Below, piece after piece: positions 46,522 through 56,353 of a stretch of 64,000 nucleotides of DNA (positions within the stretch are counted from its first letter, which is position 1; each line of letters starts with the position of its first letter). The stretch covers positions 5,531,501 through 5,595,500 of the forward strand of contig NZ_JAUSYN010000002.1 in NCBI RefSeq assembly GCF_030816915.1. The letters run 5' to 3'. The notes under the pieces were generated by a model, which was not told the DNA's origin, searched no databases, and saw only the letters and a program-made list of their open reading frames with translations. The position numbers and the translations under genes are program-made. The stretch is from Streptomyces sp. B3I8 (GTDB lineage Bacteria > Actinomycetota > Actinomycetes > Streptomycetales > Streptomycetaceae).

Positions 46522-47340
46522 TCACCAGGTGTGCCGCGCCTGCCTGCCGAACAGCAGCCGGCGCGGCTCCGGCGGCGGCGGGGTGCCCGGCCGCAGCGGC
46601 CAGGCCAGCGCCATGCCGACGAGGAAGCCGACCACGTGGGCCGCGTACGCCACCGTGCCCGCGTCGGAGACGCCGCCGCCGGAGGAGTACACCGCCTGCA
46701 GCACGAACCAGAAGCCCAGCACCATCCACGCGGGCAGCCGCAGCGGCAGGAAGATCAGGAAGGGTACGAGGACCCAGACCCTGGCCCTCGGATACAGCAC
46801 CAGATAAGCGCCCAGCACCCCGGCGATCGCCCCCGACGCCCCGATCAGCGGGTCGCCCGAGCTCTCGTTGACCAGCGCGTAGCCGTACGCCGCCGCGTAA
46901 CCGCACACCAGGTAGAACAGCGTGAACCTGACGTGTCCGAGGCGGTCCTCGATGTTGTTGCCGAAGATGTACAGGAACAGCATGTTGCCCAGCAGGTGCA
47001 GCCAGCTGCCGTGCAGGAACATCGCCGTGAGCACCGACAGCGGCGGCGACTTGTCGTAGTCCGGCGGCGCCGCCAGACAGCCCGCGCCGTGCGGCCCGGC
47101 GGCGACGTCGCCCGTCGGCACCAGGTGCGGCATCTGGTGGTGGATCAGCTCTCTGGGCACCACCGCGTAGTGGTCCAGGAACGCGTGCAGGTGGCACAGC
47201 TGCGACAGGTCGCTCTGCCCGGCCACCGAGCCCGACAGGCCGGGCATGAACAGGAACACCAGGAAGTCGGCCGCGATCAGCGTGTACGTCACGTAGGGCG
47301 TGCGGCGTGCCGGGTTGACGTCATGGACGGGGATCACCAC
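46522..47340 (-). CDS. Rhomboid-family intramembrane serine protease
   Basis: A 272-residue protein with six or seven membrane segments. The catalytic Ser lies in 'DPLIGASGAIAGVLGAYLVL', the partner His in 'VAYAAHVVGFLVGMAL', and the loop-1 'HGSWLHLLGNMLFLYIFGNN' contains the conserved HxxxN-type motif. A ~60-residue extracellular loop with several His and Cys lies between helices 1 and 2. It cleaves membrane proteins within the bilayer; its substrate is unknown. Its stop is 13 bp from the convergent hemE stop. Confidence 0.93.
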   Translation of the reverse strand: MVIPVHDVNPARRTPYVTYTLIAADFLVFLFMPGLSGSVAGQSDLSQLCHLHAFLDHYAVVPRELIHHQMPHLVPTGDVAAGPHGAGCLAAPPDYDKSPPLSVLTAMFLHGSWLHLLGNMLFLYIFGNNIEDRLGHVRFTLFYLVCGYAAAYGYALVNESSGDPLIGASGAIAGVLGAYLVLYPRARVWVLVPFLIFLPLRLPAWMVLGFWFVLQAVYSSGGGVSDAGTVAYAAHVVGFLVGMALAWPLRPGTPPPPEPRRLLFGRQARHTW

Positions 47341-47522
47341 GGAAAACTACTTCCCGGGACGGGACCGGCGAACCGGCGTACGGGTGCCCGCGTGTACCGG
47401 TGTACGCGCGAAGCGGCGCGCCGGCGCACCGCTGTACCGGCGCACCGCCGTACCGGTGAACGCGGCCGTACGCCGGTGCGTATGACTCCTCGACCGTCCA
47501 GGGACGATGTGAGGAACGAACG

Positions 47523-47870
47523 ATGAACGACCGTGCCACCCCCGCGATGCACGCCCTGCCCGACGGCGAGGCGGAGATCGCACTCGTGCTGCACCTGCCG
47601 TGGGAGGACGTCGCCCGGCTCGGCCAGGAGGCGGGGCGGCTCGCCGCGCAGATGCAGCGGCCGGTGACGCTGGACGAGGCGGTCAGCCACCGGCTGCGGT
47701 CGACGAGGGTGGCGGCGCACGCGCGGTCCACGGCGGCCGCGTCCGCCGCGCCGTCCGCCTCCTCCGCGTCCGCCTCGTCCGGGTCCGTGTCCTCGCTCCC
47801 GCCGAGGCCCCCGGCGGAGCCGGTGCGGGCGGGGGCGGAGCGGGTGAACGGGAGCGGGGAGTCGGCGTAG
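47523..47870 (+). CDS. Hypothetical protein, 115 aa
   Basis: A small acidic protein whose first 65 residues look folded ('ALPDGEAEIALVLHLPWEDV', 'ARLGQEAGRLAAQMQRPVTL'), ending in a low-complexity Ala/Ser tail. 'MQRPVTLDEAVSHRLR' may be a helix pair. GAGG lies 9 bases before the ATG. It is convergent with the flavoprotein gene at 47890. No family was recognised. Upstream (47341-47522) is a stretch of repeated TACCGGCG/GCACCG words with no gene. Confidence 0.7.
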   Translation: MNDRATPAMHALPDGEAEIALVLHLPWEDVARLGQEAGRLAAQMQRPVTLDEAVSHRLRSTRVAAHARSTAAASAAPSASSASASSGSVSSLPPRPPAEPVRAGAERVNGSGESA

Positions 47871-47889
47871 GGCGTATCCGCCCGCCGGC

Positions 47890-49329
47890 TCAGGCGCCCT
47901 GTTGCCGCACCGCCGCGGTGGCCTTGCGGGCCGCCACCAGGACCGGGTCCCACACCGGTGAGAACGGTGGCGCGTAGCCCAGGTCGAGCGCCGTCATCTG
48001 TTCGACCGTCATGCCCGCGGTGAGCGCCACCGCGGCGACGTCGACCCGCTTGGCGGCCCCCTCGCGGCCGACGATCTGCGTGCCGAGCAGACGGCCGGTG
48101 CGGCGCTCGGCGAGCATCTTCACCGTCATGGGGGCCGCCCCCGGGTAGTAGCCCGCGCGGCTGGACGACTCGATGGTGACCGTCACATAGTGCAGCCCCG
48201 CCCGCCGCGCGTCCTTCTCGCGCAGCCCGGTGCGGGCGATCTCCAGCTCGCAGACCTTGCTCACGGCCGTGCCGACGACCCCCGGGAACGTGGCGTAGCC
48301 GCCGCCCGCGTTGGTGCCGATGACCTGGCCGTGCTTGTTGGCGTGGGTGCCGAGCGCGATGTGCCGCTCGCTGCCCGAGACCAGGTCGAGGACCTCGACG
48401 CAGTCGCCGCCCGCCCAGATGTTCTCGTGGCCGCGCACCCGCATCGCGAGGTCGGTGAGCAGTCCGCCATGCGCGCCCAGCGGCAGTCCGGCGGCCTCCG
48501 CCAGCGTCGTCTCGGGGCGTACGCCGATGCCGAGCACCACCACGTCCGCCGGGTACTCCGTCTTCCCGGAACCCCCCGGGCTTCCGGCCACCACACCCCG
48601 GACCCGGCCGTCGGCGTCGGTGAGCACCTCGGTCACCTCGGCGCCGTTCACCATGGTGATGCCCATGCCCTCCATGGCGTCGTGCACCAGGCGGCCCATG
48701 TCGGGGTCGAGCGTGGCCATCGGTTCCGTGCCGCGGTTGAGGACGGTCACCTCGTAGCCGCGGTTGATGAGCGCCTCGGCCATCTCCACGCCGATGTACC
48801 CGGCGCCGACCACCACCGCGCGCCGGCCCCGCGTCGTGGCGAGCGTGTCCAGCAGGGCCTGGCCGTCGTCCAGGGTCTGCACCCCGTGCACCCCGCGCGC
48901 GTCCATGCCGGGCAGCTCCGGTCGGACGGGGCGGGCGCCCGTGGCGATCACCAGCTTGTCGTACGACGTCCAGGATTCGGCCCCCGAGTCCACGTCCCGC
49001 GCGCGGACCCTGGCGCCCGCGACGTCGATCTCCGTGACCTCGGTGCGCATCCGCAGGTCGATGTCGCGGGCCCGGTGCTCCTCCGGGCTGCGGGCGATCA
49101 ACTGGTCCCGGTCGGTGACGTCGCCGCCCACCCAGTACGGGATGCCGCACGCCGAGAACGACGTGAAGTGGCCGCGCTCGAAGGCCACGATCTCCAGCCG
49201 CTCCGGGTCCCGCAGACGGCGCGCCTGCGACGCGGCGGACATGCCCGCCGCGTCGCCGCCGATCACGACCATGCGTTCCCTGCCGCCCCTGTCCGGGCCC
49301 GTGGCACTCGTACTCATGCTCATGCTCAT
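47890..49329 (-). CDS. CoA-disulfide-reductase/NADH-oxidase-like flavoprotein
   Basis: A 479-residue FAD- and NAD(P)H-dependent enzyme of the single-cysteine pyridine nucleotide-disulfide family. The FAD motif is 'MVVIGGDAAGMSAASQARRL', the active Cys61 lies in 'SFSACGIPYWVGG', the NAD motif is 'AVVVGAGYIGVEMAEALINR', and 'NIWAGGDCVEV' closes the FAD site. A dimerisation domain follows from about residue 345. Such enzymes reduce CoA disulfide, persulfide or oxygen. The N-terminus repeats Met-Ser, so the true start among several ATGs is uncertain. Confidence 0.9.
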   Translation of the reverse strand: MSMSMSTSATGPDRGGRERMVVIGGDAAGMSAASQARRLRDPERLEIVAFERGHFTSFSACGIPYWVGGDVTDRDQLIARSPEEHRARDIDLRMRTEVTEIDVAGARVRARDVDSGAESWTSYDKLVIATGARPVRPELPGMDARGVHGVQTLDDGQALLDTLATTRGRRAVVVGAGYIGVEMAEALINRGYEVTVLNRGTEPMATLDPDMGRLVHDAMEGMGITMVNGAEVTEVLTDADGRVRGVVAGSPGGSGKTEYPADVVVLGIGVRPETTLAEAAGLPLGAHGGLLTDLAMRVRGHENIWAGGDCVEVLDLVSGSERHIALGTHANKHGQVIGTNAGGGYATFPGVVGTAVSKVCELEIARTGLREKDARRAGLHYVTVTIESSSRAGYYPGAAPMTVKMLAERRTGRLLGTQIVGREGAAKRVDVAAVALTAGMTVEQMTALDLGYAPPFSPVWDPVLVAARKATAAVRQQGA

Positions 49330-49350
49330 GCTGACACGCTACGGGGAGAA

Positions 49351-49435
49351 GGGAGTTCACCGTCCGGCGGGCCCGGTCGCCCGGTCCCGGCGGAAAGGGA
49401 GTTCCACCGTCCGGCGGGCCGCTCACCCGGTCCCG
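49351..49435. repeat. 39-bp imperfect direct repeat
   Basis: Two copies (49351-49389 and 49397-49435) share GGGAGTTCACCGTCCGGCGG-like sequence and end CCCGGTCCCG. They sit just upstream of the flavoprotein start and just past the DUF4349 gene stop. They may be a duplicated regulatory segment. Confidence 0.75.
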
Positions 49436-49451
49436 CGCGGACACCGTTGGA

Positions 49452-50504
49452 TCAGTCGTCCCCGCCCCGCACCGGAGGTGCCGACGGCAGGGTGCCCGGG
49501 GCGGCGGGGGGCGCCGCCGGGACCGGGCGGCGGCGCAGGCGCGGGCGGAGGACCCGCTGCCGGACCAGCGCTCCCAGGGCGAGCACCGCCAGGAACGGCA
49601 GTGCCGCGCCGACCGTCAGGGCGATCCACCGCAACAGCGTCAGGAACACGTCCCAGCCGCCGGCGAGGGCGTCCAGGAAGCCGGGGTCGTCGTCCGCGGC
49701 CGCCTTCTTCGCCGCTGCGGTCCCGGTGAGGGAGAGCGTGATGGTGGCCAGGTCCACCCGGTCCTTCAGGGAGGCCTGCTGGGCCAGGAGTGCCTCCAGA
49801 TCGGCCTCGCGACTGCCGAGTTCGCTCTCCAGGCTGACGACGTCGCTCAGCTCGGTCGCCCGGTCCATCAGCGCGCGGATCCGGGCGACGCTGGCCCGCT
49901 GCGACTTCACCCGGCTGTCCACGTCGACGACCTGGTCGGTGACGTCCTCCGCCTTGGCGGTGCGGCGCAGCAGCTCGCCGGTGCCCTGCAGCTCCCCGAG
50001 GACCTCGTCGCACTTCTCGGCCGGCACGCGCAGCACGACGCGGCTGTGCCGGCTGCCGTCCTCGTCCCGGCGCGTGCTCTCGTCGCCGACGAAGCCGCCC
50101 GCGTCCTGCGCGGCCGTGCGCGCCGTGTCCAGGGCCTCGGGCACGTCCTTCACCCGGACGGTGAGGGAGGCGGTGCGCACGATGCTGCTCGCGGCGGGCT
50201 TCGGCGCCCCCTTCGCGGTCCCCTCCGGCGCCCCCTTCCGCGCTCGGGACGCAGCGGTGTCGCCGCTGCCGGCCGCGCCCTGCCGCTGCGCCTTCGCCCC
50301 GGGGGCGGCCGCCTTGTCGCCGCCCGAGTCCGTGTCGGGGCCGGCGCCGCAGCCGGCCAGCGCGAGGGCGGCGGTGAGCAGCGCCGCCGCGAGCAGCCGG
50401 CCGGACGGACGGGTGCCGGGACGGGGACGGATGCCGGGACGTGTGCGGGCGCGGTGGCCCGTCGGCTGTGAGCGGTGGCCAGTTGGTTGTGAGGTGACGT
50501 GCAT
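49452..50504 (-). CDS. DUF4349 lipoprotein
   Basis: A 350-residue secreted lipoprotein: a basic n-region, hydrophobic 'LLAAALLTAALA' and lipobox 'LAGC'. A Ser/Ala linker leads to the DUF4349 domain ('SIVRTASLTVRVKDVPEALD', 'HSRVVLRVPAEKCDEVLGEL', 'TDQVVDVDSRVKSQRASVAR') with a coiled-coil ('LESELGSREADLEALLAQQA'). Near the end is a membrane helix 'ALPFLAVLALGALV' with a basic tail. It is therefore anchored at both ends. The role is unknown; the family is common on actinobacterial surfaces. Confidence 0.88.
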   Translation of the reverse strand: MHVTSQPTGHRSQPTGHRARTRPGIRPRPGTRPSGRLLAAALLTAALALAGCGAGPDTDSGGDKAAAPGAKAQRQGAAGSGDTAASRARKGAPEGTAKGAPKPAASSIVRTASLTVRVKDVPEALDTARTAAQDAGGFVGDESTRRDEDGSRHSRVVLRVPAEKCDEVLGELQGTGELLRRTAKAEDVTDQVVDVDSRVKSQRASVARIRALMDRATELSDVVSLESELGSREADLEALLAQQASLKDRVDLATITLSLTGTAAAKKAAADDDPGFLDALAGGWDVFLTLLRWIALTVGAALPFLAVLALGALVRQRVLRPRLRRRPVPAAPPAAPGTLPSAPPVRGGDD

Positions 50505-50783
50505 GCGGAAGCCCCCCGGGGTGTCGATGTGACGGTTACCGCTTCGACGTGCGTCCCCCCGCGGGCGTTCGCCGATCGCGGTCCCGGTGCGGTCACGGTC
50601 CGGACTCGGCCCGGACACCGGGGCCGGCGCGCAGTCGTGCGGACCGCAAGGGCCTGACGGCGGCAAGGCGTCGGGCCGGCCGGCACGGGAAGCGGGGGGC
50701 CCACCGGACCCTTCCGCTCGGCGGACGGCCCGCCGACCCGGGGTCCGGCTCGATCCGGCGGTGCGGTTTGAGAGGGTGGAGGC

Positions 50784-52283
50784 ATGAGCGAAGAGGAGGC
50801 CCGTGCCGGGCAGGCCGGGAATGTCGTCGTCGTCGGAGGCGGGATCGCCGGACTGGCCGCCGCGCACCGGCTGCTGGACCGCGGCGCGCGGGTGACCGTC
50901 CTGGAGGCCGCGGGCCGCGTCGGCGGCAAGCTGCTGCCCGGCGAGATCGCCGGCGTCCGTGTCGACCTCGGCGCCGAGTCGATCCTGGCCCGCCGCCCCG
51001 AGGCGGTCACCCTCGCCCGCGAGGTGGGCCTGGCCGACCGGCTGATGCCGCCCGGCACCGCCTCGGCATCGATCTGGACCCGGGACGCCCTGCGCCCCAT
51101 GCCCAAGGGCCACGTCATGGGCGTGCCCGGTACGGCCGCCGCGCTGTCCGGGCTGCTCTCCGCGGAGGGCCTCGCCCGCATCGAACGCGACGCCGACCTG
51201 CCGCCCACCGAGATCGGCGACGACGTGGCCGTCGGGGAGTACGTGGCCGACCGGCTCGGCCGCGAGGTCGTCGACCGCCTGGTGGAGCCGCTGCTCGGCG
51301 GGGTCTACGCGGGCGACGCGTACCGGCTGTCGATGCGCTCCGCCGTCCCCCAGCTCTTCGCGGCGGCCCGCGCCCACACCTCCCTGACGGCGGCCGTGCG
51401 CGAGATCCAGGACCGTACGACCGCCGCACCGCGGCAGGGCGGACCCGTGTTCACCGGGATCGTGGGCGGCGTCGGCCAACTGCCGCTCGCCGTCGCCGAG
51501 TCGGTACGGGCGCGCGGCGGCGAGATCGCCACCGGCACCCCGGCCACCGCACTGCGCCGCACCGCCGGCGGCTGGGAGGTCATCGCGGGGGAGCGGGTGC
51601 TGACCGCCGACGCCGTCGTGGTGGCGCTGCCCGCCGGACCCGCCGCCGCACTGCTGCGCGCCGAGGCACCCGCCGCCGCGGCCGAGCTGTCCGGCGTCGA
51701 GTACGCCTCCATGGCGCTGATCACCCTCGCCTACCGCCGCCGGGACGCCGAACTGCCCGAGGGCAGCGGCTTCCTGGTCCCCCCGGTCGACGGACGCGCC
51801 ATCAAGGCCGCCACCTTCTCCTCCCGCAAATGGGGCTGGATCGCCGAGGAGGACCCCGACCTGCTGGTGCTGCGCACCTCGGTGGGACGGTACGGCGAGA
51901 GCGACCTCCTCGGCCGGGACGACGCCGGCCTCGTCGCACTCTCCCGGCGCGACCTGCACGCCGCGACCGGCCTCGCGGCCGAACCCGTCGCCACCCGGGT
52001 CACCCGCTGGGACGACGGCCTGCCGCAGTACCCGGTGGGCCACCACGCGCGGGTGGCCCGGATCCGCGCGCACCTCGCCGCCCTGCCCGGCCTCGCGGTC
52101 TGCGGAGCGGCCTACGACGGCGTCGGCATCCCGGCGTGCGTCGCGAGCGCCCACACCGCCGCGGACGCGGTGGGCGCGGCGCTCACCGGAGTGTGGGAAC
52201 CAACCGGAGCGCCGGGACCCACCGAAGTGCCGGAACTCACCGGGCACCCGGTGCCGAGCGCCCGGACACGAGCGGGAGAATGA
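50784..52283 (+). CDS. hemG: Coproporphyrinogen/protoporphyrinogen oxidase
   Basis: A 499-residue FAD oxidase of the HemY type. The FAD motif is '[20 protein letters not shown]' followed by '[14 protein letters not shown]'; conserved blocks '[12 protein letters not shown]', '[20 protein letters not shown]' and the C-terminal '[17 protein letters not shown]' complete the fold. Followed 4 bases later by hemQ, it almost certainly acts in the coproporphyrin-dependent pathway, oxidising coproporphyrinogen III to coproporphyrin III. The last ~40 residues are a Pro/Thr-rich tail outside the domain. Confidence 0.95.
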   Translation: MSEEEARAGQAGNVVVVGGGIAGLAAAHRLLDRGARVTVLEAAGRVGGKLLPGEIAGVRVDLGAESILARRPEAVTLAREVGLADRLMPPGTASASIWTRDALRPMPKGHVMGVPGTAAALSGLLSAEGLARIERDADLPPTEIGDDVAVGEYVADRLGREVVDRLVEPLLGGVYAGDAYRLSMRSAVPQLFAAARAHTSLTAAVREIQDRTTAAPRQGGPVFTGIVGGVGQLPLAVAESVRARGGEIATGTPATALRRTAGGWEVIAGERVLTADAVVVALPAGPAAALLRAEAPAAAAELSGVEYASMALITLAYRRRDAELPEGSGFLVPPVDGRAIKAATFSSRKWGWIAEEDPDLLVLRTSVGRYGESDLLGRDDAGLVALSRRDLHAATGLAAEPVATRVTRWDDGLPQYPVGHHARVARIRAHLAALPGLAVCGAAYDGVGIPACVASAHTAADAVGAALTGVWEPTGAPGPTEVPELTGHPVPSARTRAGE

Positions 52284-52287
52284 CCTC

Positions 52288-53019
52288 ATGAGTGACGACG
52301 CACCCACCACCGAACCCGGCCGGATCCCGAACAAGGGCAAGCTGGCCAAGGACCTCAACGAGGTCATCCGCTACACCCTGTGGTCCGTCTTCAAGCTGAA
52401 GGACGCCCTCCCCGAGGACCGCGCCGGGTACGCCGACGAGGTGCAGGAGCTGTTCGACCAGCTCGCGGCCAAGGACGTGACCGTCCGCGGCACGTACGAC
52501 CTCTCCGGCCTGCGCGCCGACGCCGACCTCATGATCTGGTGGCACGCCGAGACCGCCGACCAGCTCCAGGAGGCGTACAACCTCTTCCGTCGCACGAAGC
52601 TGGGCCGCGCGCTGGAGCCGGTGTGGTCGAACATGGCGCTGCACCGCCCCGCCGAGTTCAACCGCTCGCACATCCCGGCGTTCCTCGCGGACGAGACCCC
52701 GCGCGACTACGTCGCCGTCTACCCGTTCGTGCGCTCCTACGAGTGGTACCTGCTGGCCGACGAGGACCGCCGCCGCCTGCTCGCCGAGCACGGCAGGATG
52801 GCCCGCGACTACCCGGACGTCCGCGCCAACACGGTGGCGTCCTTCGCCCTCGGGGACTACGAGTGGCTTCTCGCCTTCGAGGCCGACGAACTGCACCGCA
52901 TCGTCGACCTGATGCGCCACCTGCGCGGCTCGGAGACCCGCCGCCACGTGCGTGAGGAGGTCCCGTTCTTCACGGGCCGCCGCAAGGACGTGGGGGACCT
53001 GGTGGCCGGGCTCGCCTGA
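52288..53019 (+). CDS. hemQ: Coproheme decarboxylase HemQ (ChdC)
   Basis: A 243-residue chlorite-dismutase-fold protein that turns iron-coproporphyrin III into haem b in Gram-positive bacteria. Family blocks are '[17 protein letters not shown]', '[20 protein letters not shown]', '[17 protein letters not shown]' with the reactive Tyr, and '[20 protein letters not shown]' with the proximal His. The 4-bp gap to hemG indicates co-transcription and pathway partnership. Confidence 0.96.
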   Translation: MSDDAPTTEPGRIPNKGKLAKDLNEVIRYTLWSVFKLKDALPEDRAGYADEVQELFDQLAAKDVTVRGTYDLSGLRADADLMIWWHAETADQLQEAYNLFRRTKLGRALEPVWSNMALHRPAEFNRSHIPAFLADETPRDYVAVYPFVRSYEWYLLADEDRRRLLAEHGRMARDYPDVRANTVASFALGDYEWLLAFEADELHRIVDLMRHLRGSETRRHVREEVPFFTGRRKDVGDLVAGLA

Positions 53020-53099
53020 GGCAGGGCGCGCGTCGGGGCGGCGGCGCCTCCCGGCCACGGACCTCCCGGCCCCGGTGCCCGAACGGCACCCTCCGGGGG

Positions 53100-53885
53100 C
53101 TAACGGTGGGTGAACGCCGCCCTCATCGCAGGCTCGTCCAGCGCCCGGGTCCCGCGGACGGCGACCAGCGCCAGCTCCCGGTCGGCTCGCTCGGCGGCGA
53201 CCGCCGCGGCGAGCAGGCGCTGCCCGGCCGGTGAGGCCCACCGCGCGTACGGATGGGCCTCCACCCGGGCGATGGCCAGGCAACTGACGCTCAGCAGCAG
53301 CGGCAGCCCGAACCACAGCGCCACCAGCCAGTCCTCCGCGCCGCCGTCCTGCGGCATCAGCAGCGCGACGACACCCAGCGCCACCACGGCCGCCGCGGCG
53401 ACGCGCACCTGGCGTACCGCGCCGGCCACCGTCGTGCGCCCCCCGCCCCCGTCCGGCACCGCGAGTCCCGCGGCGACCAGCCGGTCGGCGAGGCCGCGCA
53501 CGGCGTCCCCGGCGGCGGCCGCCCTGCGTACCGGGGCGAGCGGGGACTGACCCCGCGGCCCTATGGCGCCGAGCACCGACCGCTCCCACTCGTCCTCCGG
53601 CTCCGGGTCGACGACCGTGACCCAGCCGGTGTGCGCCAGCAGCAGCCGACGCCCACGGGCCATGGCGACCAGCGTCAGGTCGACGACCCGGGTGGGACCG
53701 CCGGACAGGAACGCAGCCTCGTGCAGGGTGAGTTCACCCGCACGCTCCCCGTCCCCGTCCCCGCTGCCGGTGGCTTCGGCGGACGCCACGATCGCGGTGG
53801 CCGCGCGGACCGCGGCGAGACAGAGCCGCGCGCAGGCCGTGCCGGCGGCGCACCAGGCCAGGAGCAGCAGAAGGACCGAGAACAT
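53100..53885 (-). CDS. TIGR04222-type membrane protein
   Basis: A 261-residue protein with an N-terminal membrane segment 'LLLLLAWCAAGTACARLCL', a soluble part with 'GELTLHEAAFLSGGPTRVVD' and 'LTLVAMARGRRLLLAHTGWV', and two further hydrophobic segments near 165-210. This matches the TIGR04222 domain. Many members end in a long Gly/Cys- or His-rich tail and lie next to DUF692 genes; this one stops at 'AAFTHR' without the tail. It is followed upstream on the same strand by DUF4142 and DUF692 genes. Function unknown. Confidence 0.8.
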   Translation of the reverse strand: MFSVLLLLLAWCAAGTACARLCLAAVRAATAIVASAEATGSGDGDGERAGELTLHEAAFLSGGPTRVVDLTLVAMARGRRLLLAHTGWVTVVDPEPEDEWERSVLGAIGPRGQSPLAPVRRAAAAGDAVRGLADRLVAAGLAVPDGGGGRTTVAGAVRQVRVAAAAVVALGVVALLMPQDGGAEDWLVALWFGLPLLLSVSCLAIARVEAHPYARWASPAGQRLLAAAVAAERADRELALVAVRGTRALDEPAMRAAFTHR

Positions 53886-53929
53886 GGCGTTGATCCAAGA
53901 CCAACCGGCCCGTCACCGCCATGGGGTTC

Positions 53930-54670
53930 TCACGATGCGGACGGGGCGGGCGGGGTGCTCGTGGCGGGCGGGAGGGGCACCACGTTCCCCGGCGGAGGGC
54001 CCGCGGCCGTCGCGTCGCGGGCCAGGGCGTCGAAGTCGACGTAACCCGTGGCCTCCAGCACCTTGATGTGGTCCAGGACGGTGGTGCCGGCGTCCTCGGC
54101 GAGTTCCCGCACCAGGACGTTGCGGGTGGTCACGCGGACCTGGGCGATCAGCGGGAAGACCGTGCCGTGCGCCTGGCGCAGCAGCGTGGCGAAGTCACGG
54201 TCGTACGCCTGCCCACGGGACGCGTCGAGGGTGTCGAGCCACTGGCGTTGCTGGGCGGTGGGTGCGTCGGGCAGGACGAAACCGAGGTGGCGGGCGACGT
54301 CGCGGACGCGGGCGTCGAGCAGGGTGTGCCCCTCGACGAGGTGCTCACCGGCGGTGCGGACGGCCGGGGTGGTGCCCTTGTGTTCGGCCTGCTCGCCGGC
54401 GGGCAGCTCCCAGAGCCCGGCCAGCCGCACCTTGGTGAGGAAATCCTGGTCGAGGGGGGAGAGGGGCCCGTACCGGGTGGAGAAGGTCTGGGTGCTGAGA
54501 GTGTCGGCGTCGGTGGCGGGGCGGTCGGTGTAGGTCCAGACGGGGAAGACCAGGGCGGCGAGGGTGGCGGCGAGCCCGGCGATGATGAGGGTGGTGCTGG
54601 TGACGTGCCGGCGGCGGAGGGGCGTGGAGCCGTTCCGTCCGCGGGCTGCTCCGGAGGCGGGGTGGCGCAT
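53930..54670 (-). CDS. DUF4142 protein
   Basis: The ATG at 54670 has GGAGGG four bases before it and gives 246 residues; an upstream ATG is less likely. A membrane anchor 'TLIIAGLAATLAALVFPVW' precedes a helical DUF4142 domain ('GPLSPLDQDFLTKVRLAGLW', 'TAGEHLVEGHTLLDARVRDV', 'ASRGQAYDRDFATLLRQAHG'), a ferritin-like four-helix bundle. The His and acidic residues could bind metal. The C-terminus is Pro-rich. The fold sits outside the membrane. It lies between the TIGR04222 and DUF692 genes. Confidence 0.85.
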   Translation of the reverse strand: MRHPASGAARGRNGSTPLRRRHVTSTTLIIAGLAATLAALVFPVWTYTDRPATDADTLSTQTFSTRYGPLSPLDQDFLTKVRLAGLWELPAGEQAEHKGTTPAVRTAGEHLVEGHTLLDARVRDVARHLGFVLPDAPTAQQRQWLDTLDASRGQAYDRDFATLLRQAHGTVFPLIAQVRVTTRNVLVRELAEDAGTTVLDHIKVLEATGYVDFDALARDATAAGPPPGNVVPLPPATSTPPAPSAS

Positions 54671-54815
54671 GGTGCCCTCCTGTGGCGCGGCACCGGGTGG
54701 TGTGTCCCGTTCGGTGCCATGCATGGTACTGCGCCGTTTTGTCGCCCTTCGCAGCCCCCTCCCGCTCGCGCGACCTCCCGGTCCGCTCGCGCCGCGTCCC
54801 CCCGGCGGGTTTCCG

Positions 54816-56219
54816 TCAGGGGCGGGGGAGGAGGCGGCGGGTCGCCCGGGTGAGCCGGGACGACGGTGGCGTGGGGCCCGCGCGGTCCAGCCACCACCGG
54901 CGCAGCCGGCGCCGGGCCCGTGCGCCGTCCGGGCGGTCACCGCTCAGCACGTACTCCGCGAAGTCCAGCGCGTCCCGCCGGTATCCCCCACTCATCGCCC
55001 GTGCCTCCGCGTACGCCAGGAACGCGGTCCGGTACTCCGCGCCCAGGATCTCCGGCAGCTCCGGGGCCACCTTCGCCACCACGGCCGCCCGCTTCGCCAC
55101 CAGCGCCCGCGCCTGGACGCCGACCCGGACCGCGTCGAAGCCGTCCGGCACCGCCGCCCCCGCGACGAGCGCCGCCAGCAGCCCCGTCTGCGCCGCCCCG
55201 ACCCGCTCCCGCGCGGCATCGGACGCGACGGCGGGACCGCTGCCGGAGTGGGGGCCGGGGTGGGGGCCGGGCGCGGGGCCGGAACCGCTGCCGGGGCGGT
55301 CAGCCGTGGGCACGGTGACTGCCGTCGCCCCCGCGCCCCTCCTCGCGTCGCTCCCCGCCCCCTTCTCCACCGCCTCACCGATCGCCCGCAGTTCCCCCGC
55401 CAGCTCCGCGGGCGACGGGAAGTTCTCGTCCCGCTCCAGGAGCACCCCCGGCGGCCGTACCCGTTCCGCCAGGTCCGTGAGGATGCCGAGGACCCGGGGC
55501 GGCACCGGGTGGGCGTGGCTGTCGTGCCAGACCCCGTCCCGCTCGTACCCGCCCGCGACGTGCACGTACGCGATCGCCTCGACGGGCAGTTCGTCGAGCG
55601 CCCGGGCCGGGTCCTCGCCCCGGTTGACATGGTTGGTGTGCAGGTTGGCCACGTCGATCAGCAGCCGCACCCCCGTACGGTCGACGAGGTCGTACAGGAA
55701 CTGGCCCTCGGTCATCTCCTCGCCGGGCCAGGCGAGCAGCGCCGCGATGTTCTCCACCGCGAGCGGCACCGGAAGGGCGGCCTGGGCGATCCGTACGTTC
55801 GCGCACAGCACGTCCAGGGCGTCCCGGGTGCGCGGCACGGGCAGCAGGTGGCCCGCCTCCAGCAGAGGGGAGCCGGTGCCGGGGCCGCCCGCCCGGACGA
55901 ACGCGATGTGCTCGGTGACCAGCGGCGAGCCCAGCGCCCCGGCGCACTCGGCGAGGGCGGTCAGCCGTGCCCCGTCGGGGCGGTCGGCGCCGCCGAGGCC
56001 GAGGGAGACACCGTGCGGGACGACGGTCACCCCGCGCTCGCGCAGCCGCCGCAGCGACTCGGGGAGATGCCCGGGACAGAGGTTCTCCGCCACGGCCTCG
56101 ACCCAGTCGATGCCCGGCATCGCCTCCACGGCCTCAGCGATCTCCGGCCGCCAGCCGATCCCCGTACCCAGACGCTCCATCCCCGGCCCCCTCCTCCCGT
56201 CCGTGCGTGACGGTGTCAT
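54816..56219 (-). CDS. DUF692 (MNIO) family protein
   Basis: A 467-residue protein. Residues about 15-290 are a DUF692 TIM barrel, now called MNIO (multinuclear non-haem iron oxidative enzymes, such as MbnB and TglH), which modify peptides oxidatively. Metal-site segments are visible: 'HGVSLGLGG', 'TEHIAF', '[11 protein letters not shown]', '[14 protein letters not shown]', 'YVHVAGG', '[10 protein letters not shown]' and 'LERDENFP'. After a Gly/Pro/Ser linker a helical C-terminal domain follows ('[20 protein letters not shown]'), as in related Streptomyces proteins. No Cys-rich precursor peptide gene was found beside it. Confidence 0.87.
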   Translation of the reverse strand: MTPSRTDGRRGPGMERLGTGIGWRPEIAEAVEAMPGIDWVEAVAENLCPGHLPESLRRLRERGVTVVPHGVSLGLGGADRPDGARLTALAECAGALGSPLVTEHIAFVRAGGPGTGSPLLEAGHLLPVPRTRDALDVLCANVRIAQAALPVPLAVENIAALLAWPGEEMTEGQFLYDLVDRTGVRLLIDVANLHTNHVNRGEDPARALDELPVEAIAYVHVAGGYERDGVWHDSHAHPVPPRVLGILTDLAERVRPPGVLLERDENFPSPAELAGELRAIGEAVEKGAGSDARRGAGATAVTVPTADRPGSGSGPAPGPHPGPHSGSGPAVASDAARERVGAAQTGLLAALVAGAAVPDGFDAVRVGVQARALVAKRAAVVAKVAPELPEILGAEYRTAFLAYAEARAMSGGYRRDALDFAEYVLSGDRPDGARARRRLRRWWLDRAGPTPPSSRLTRATRRLLPRP

Positions 56220-56353
56220 CGCCCCGCCGAAGACGGCCGAACCGCCCGCAGGGGCCGTTCAGAGCAACATTTGAGGTTGGCCGAACCCGCCCCGGGGGCC
56301 CGCGACAGACCCTCCACCACCGCGGCTCACGGTTTCGGTGACGGTGCTGTCCG

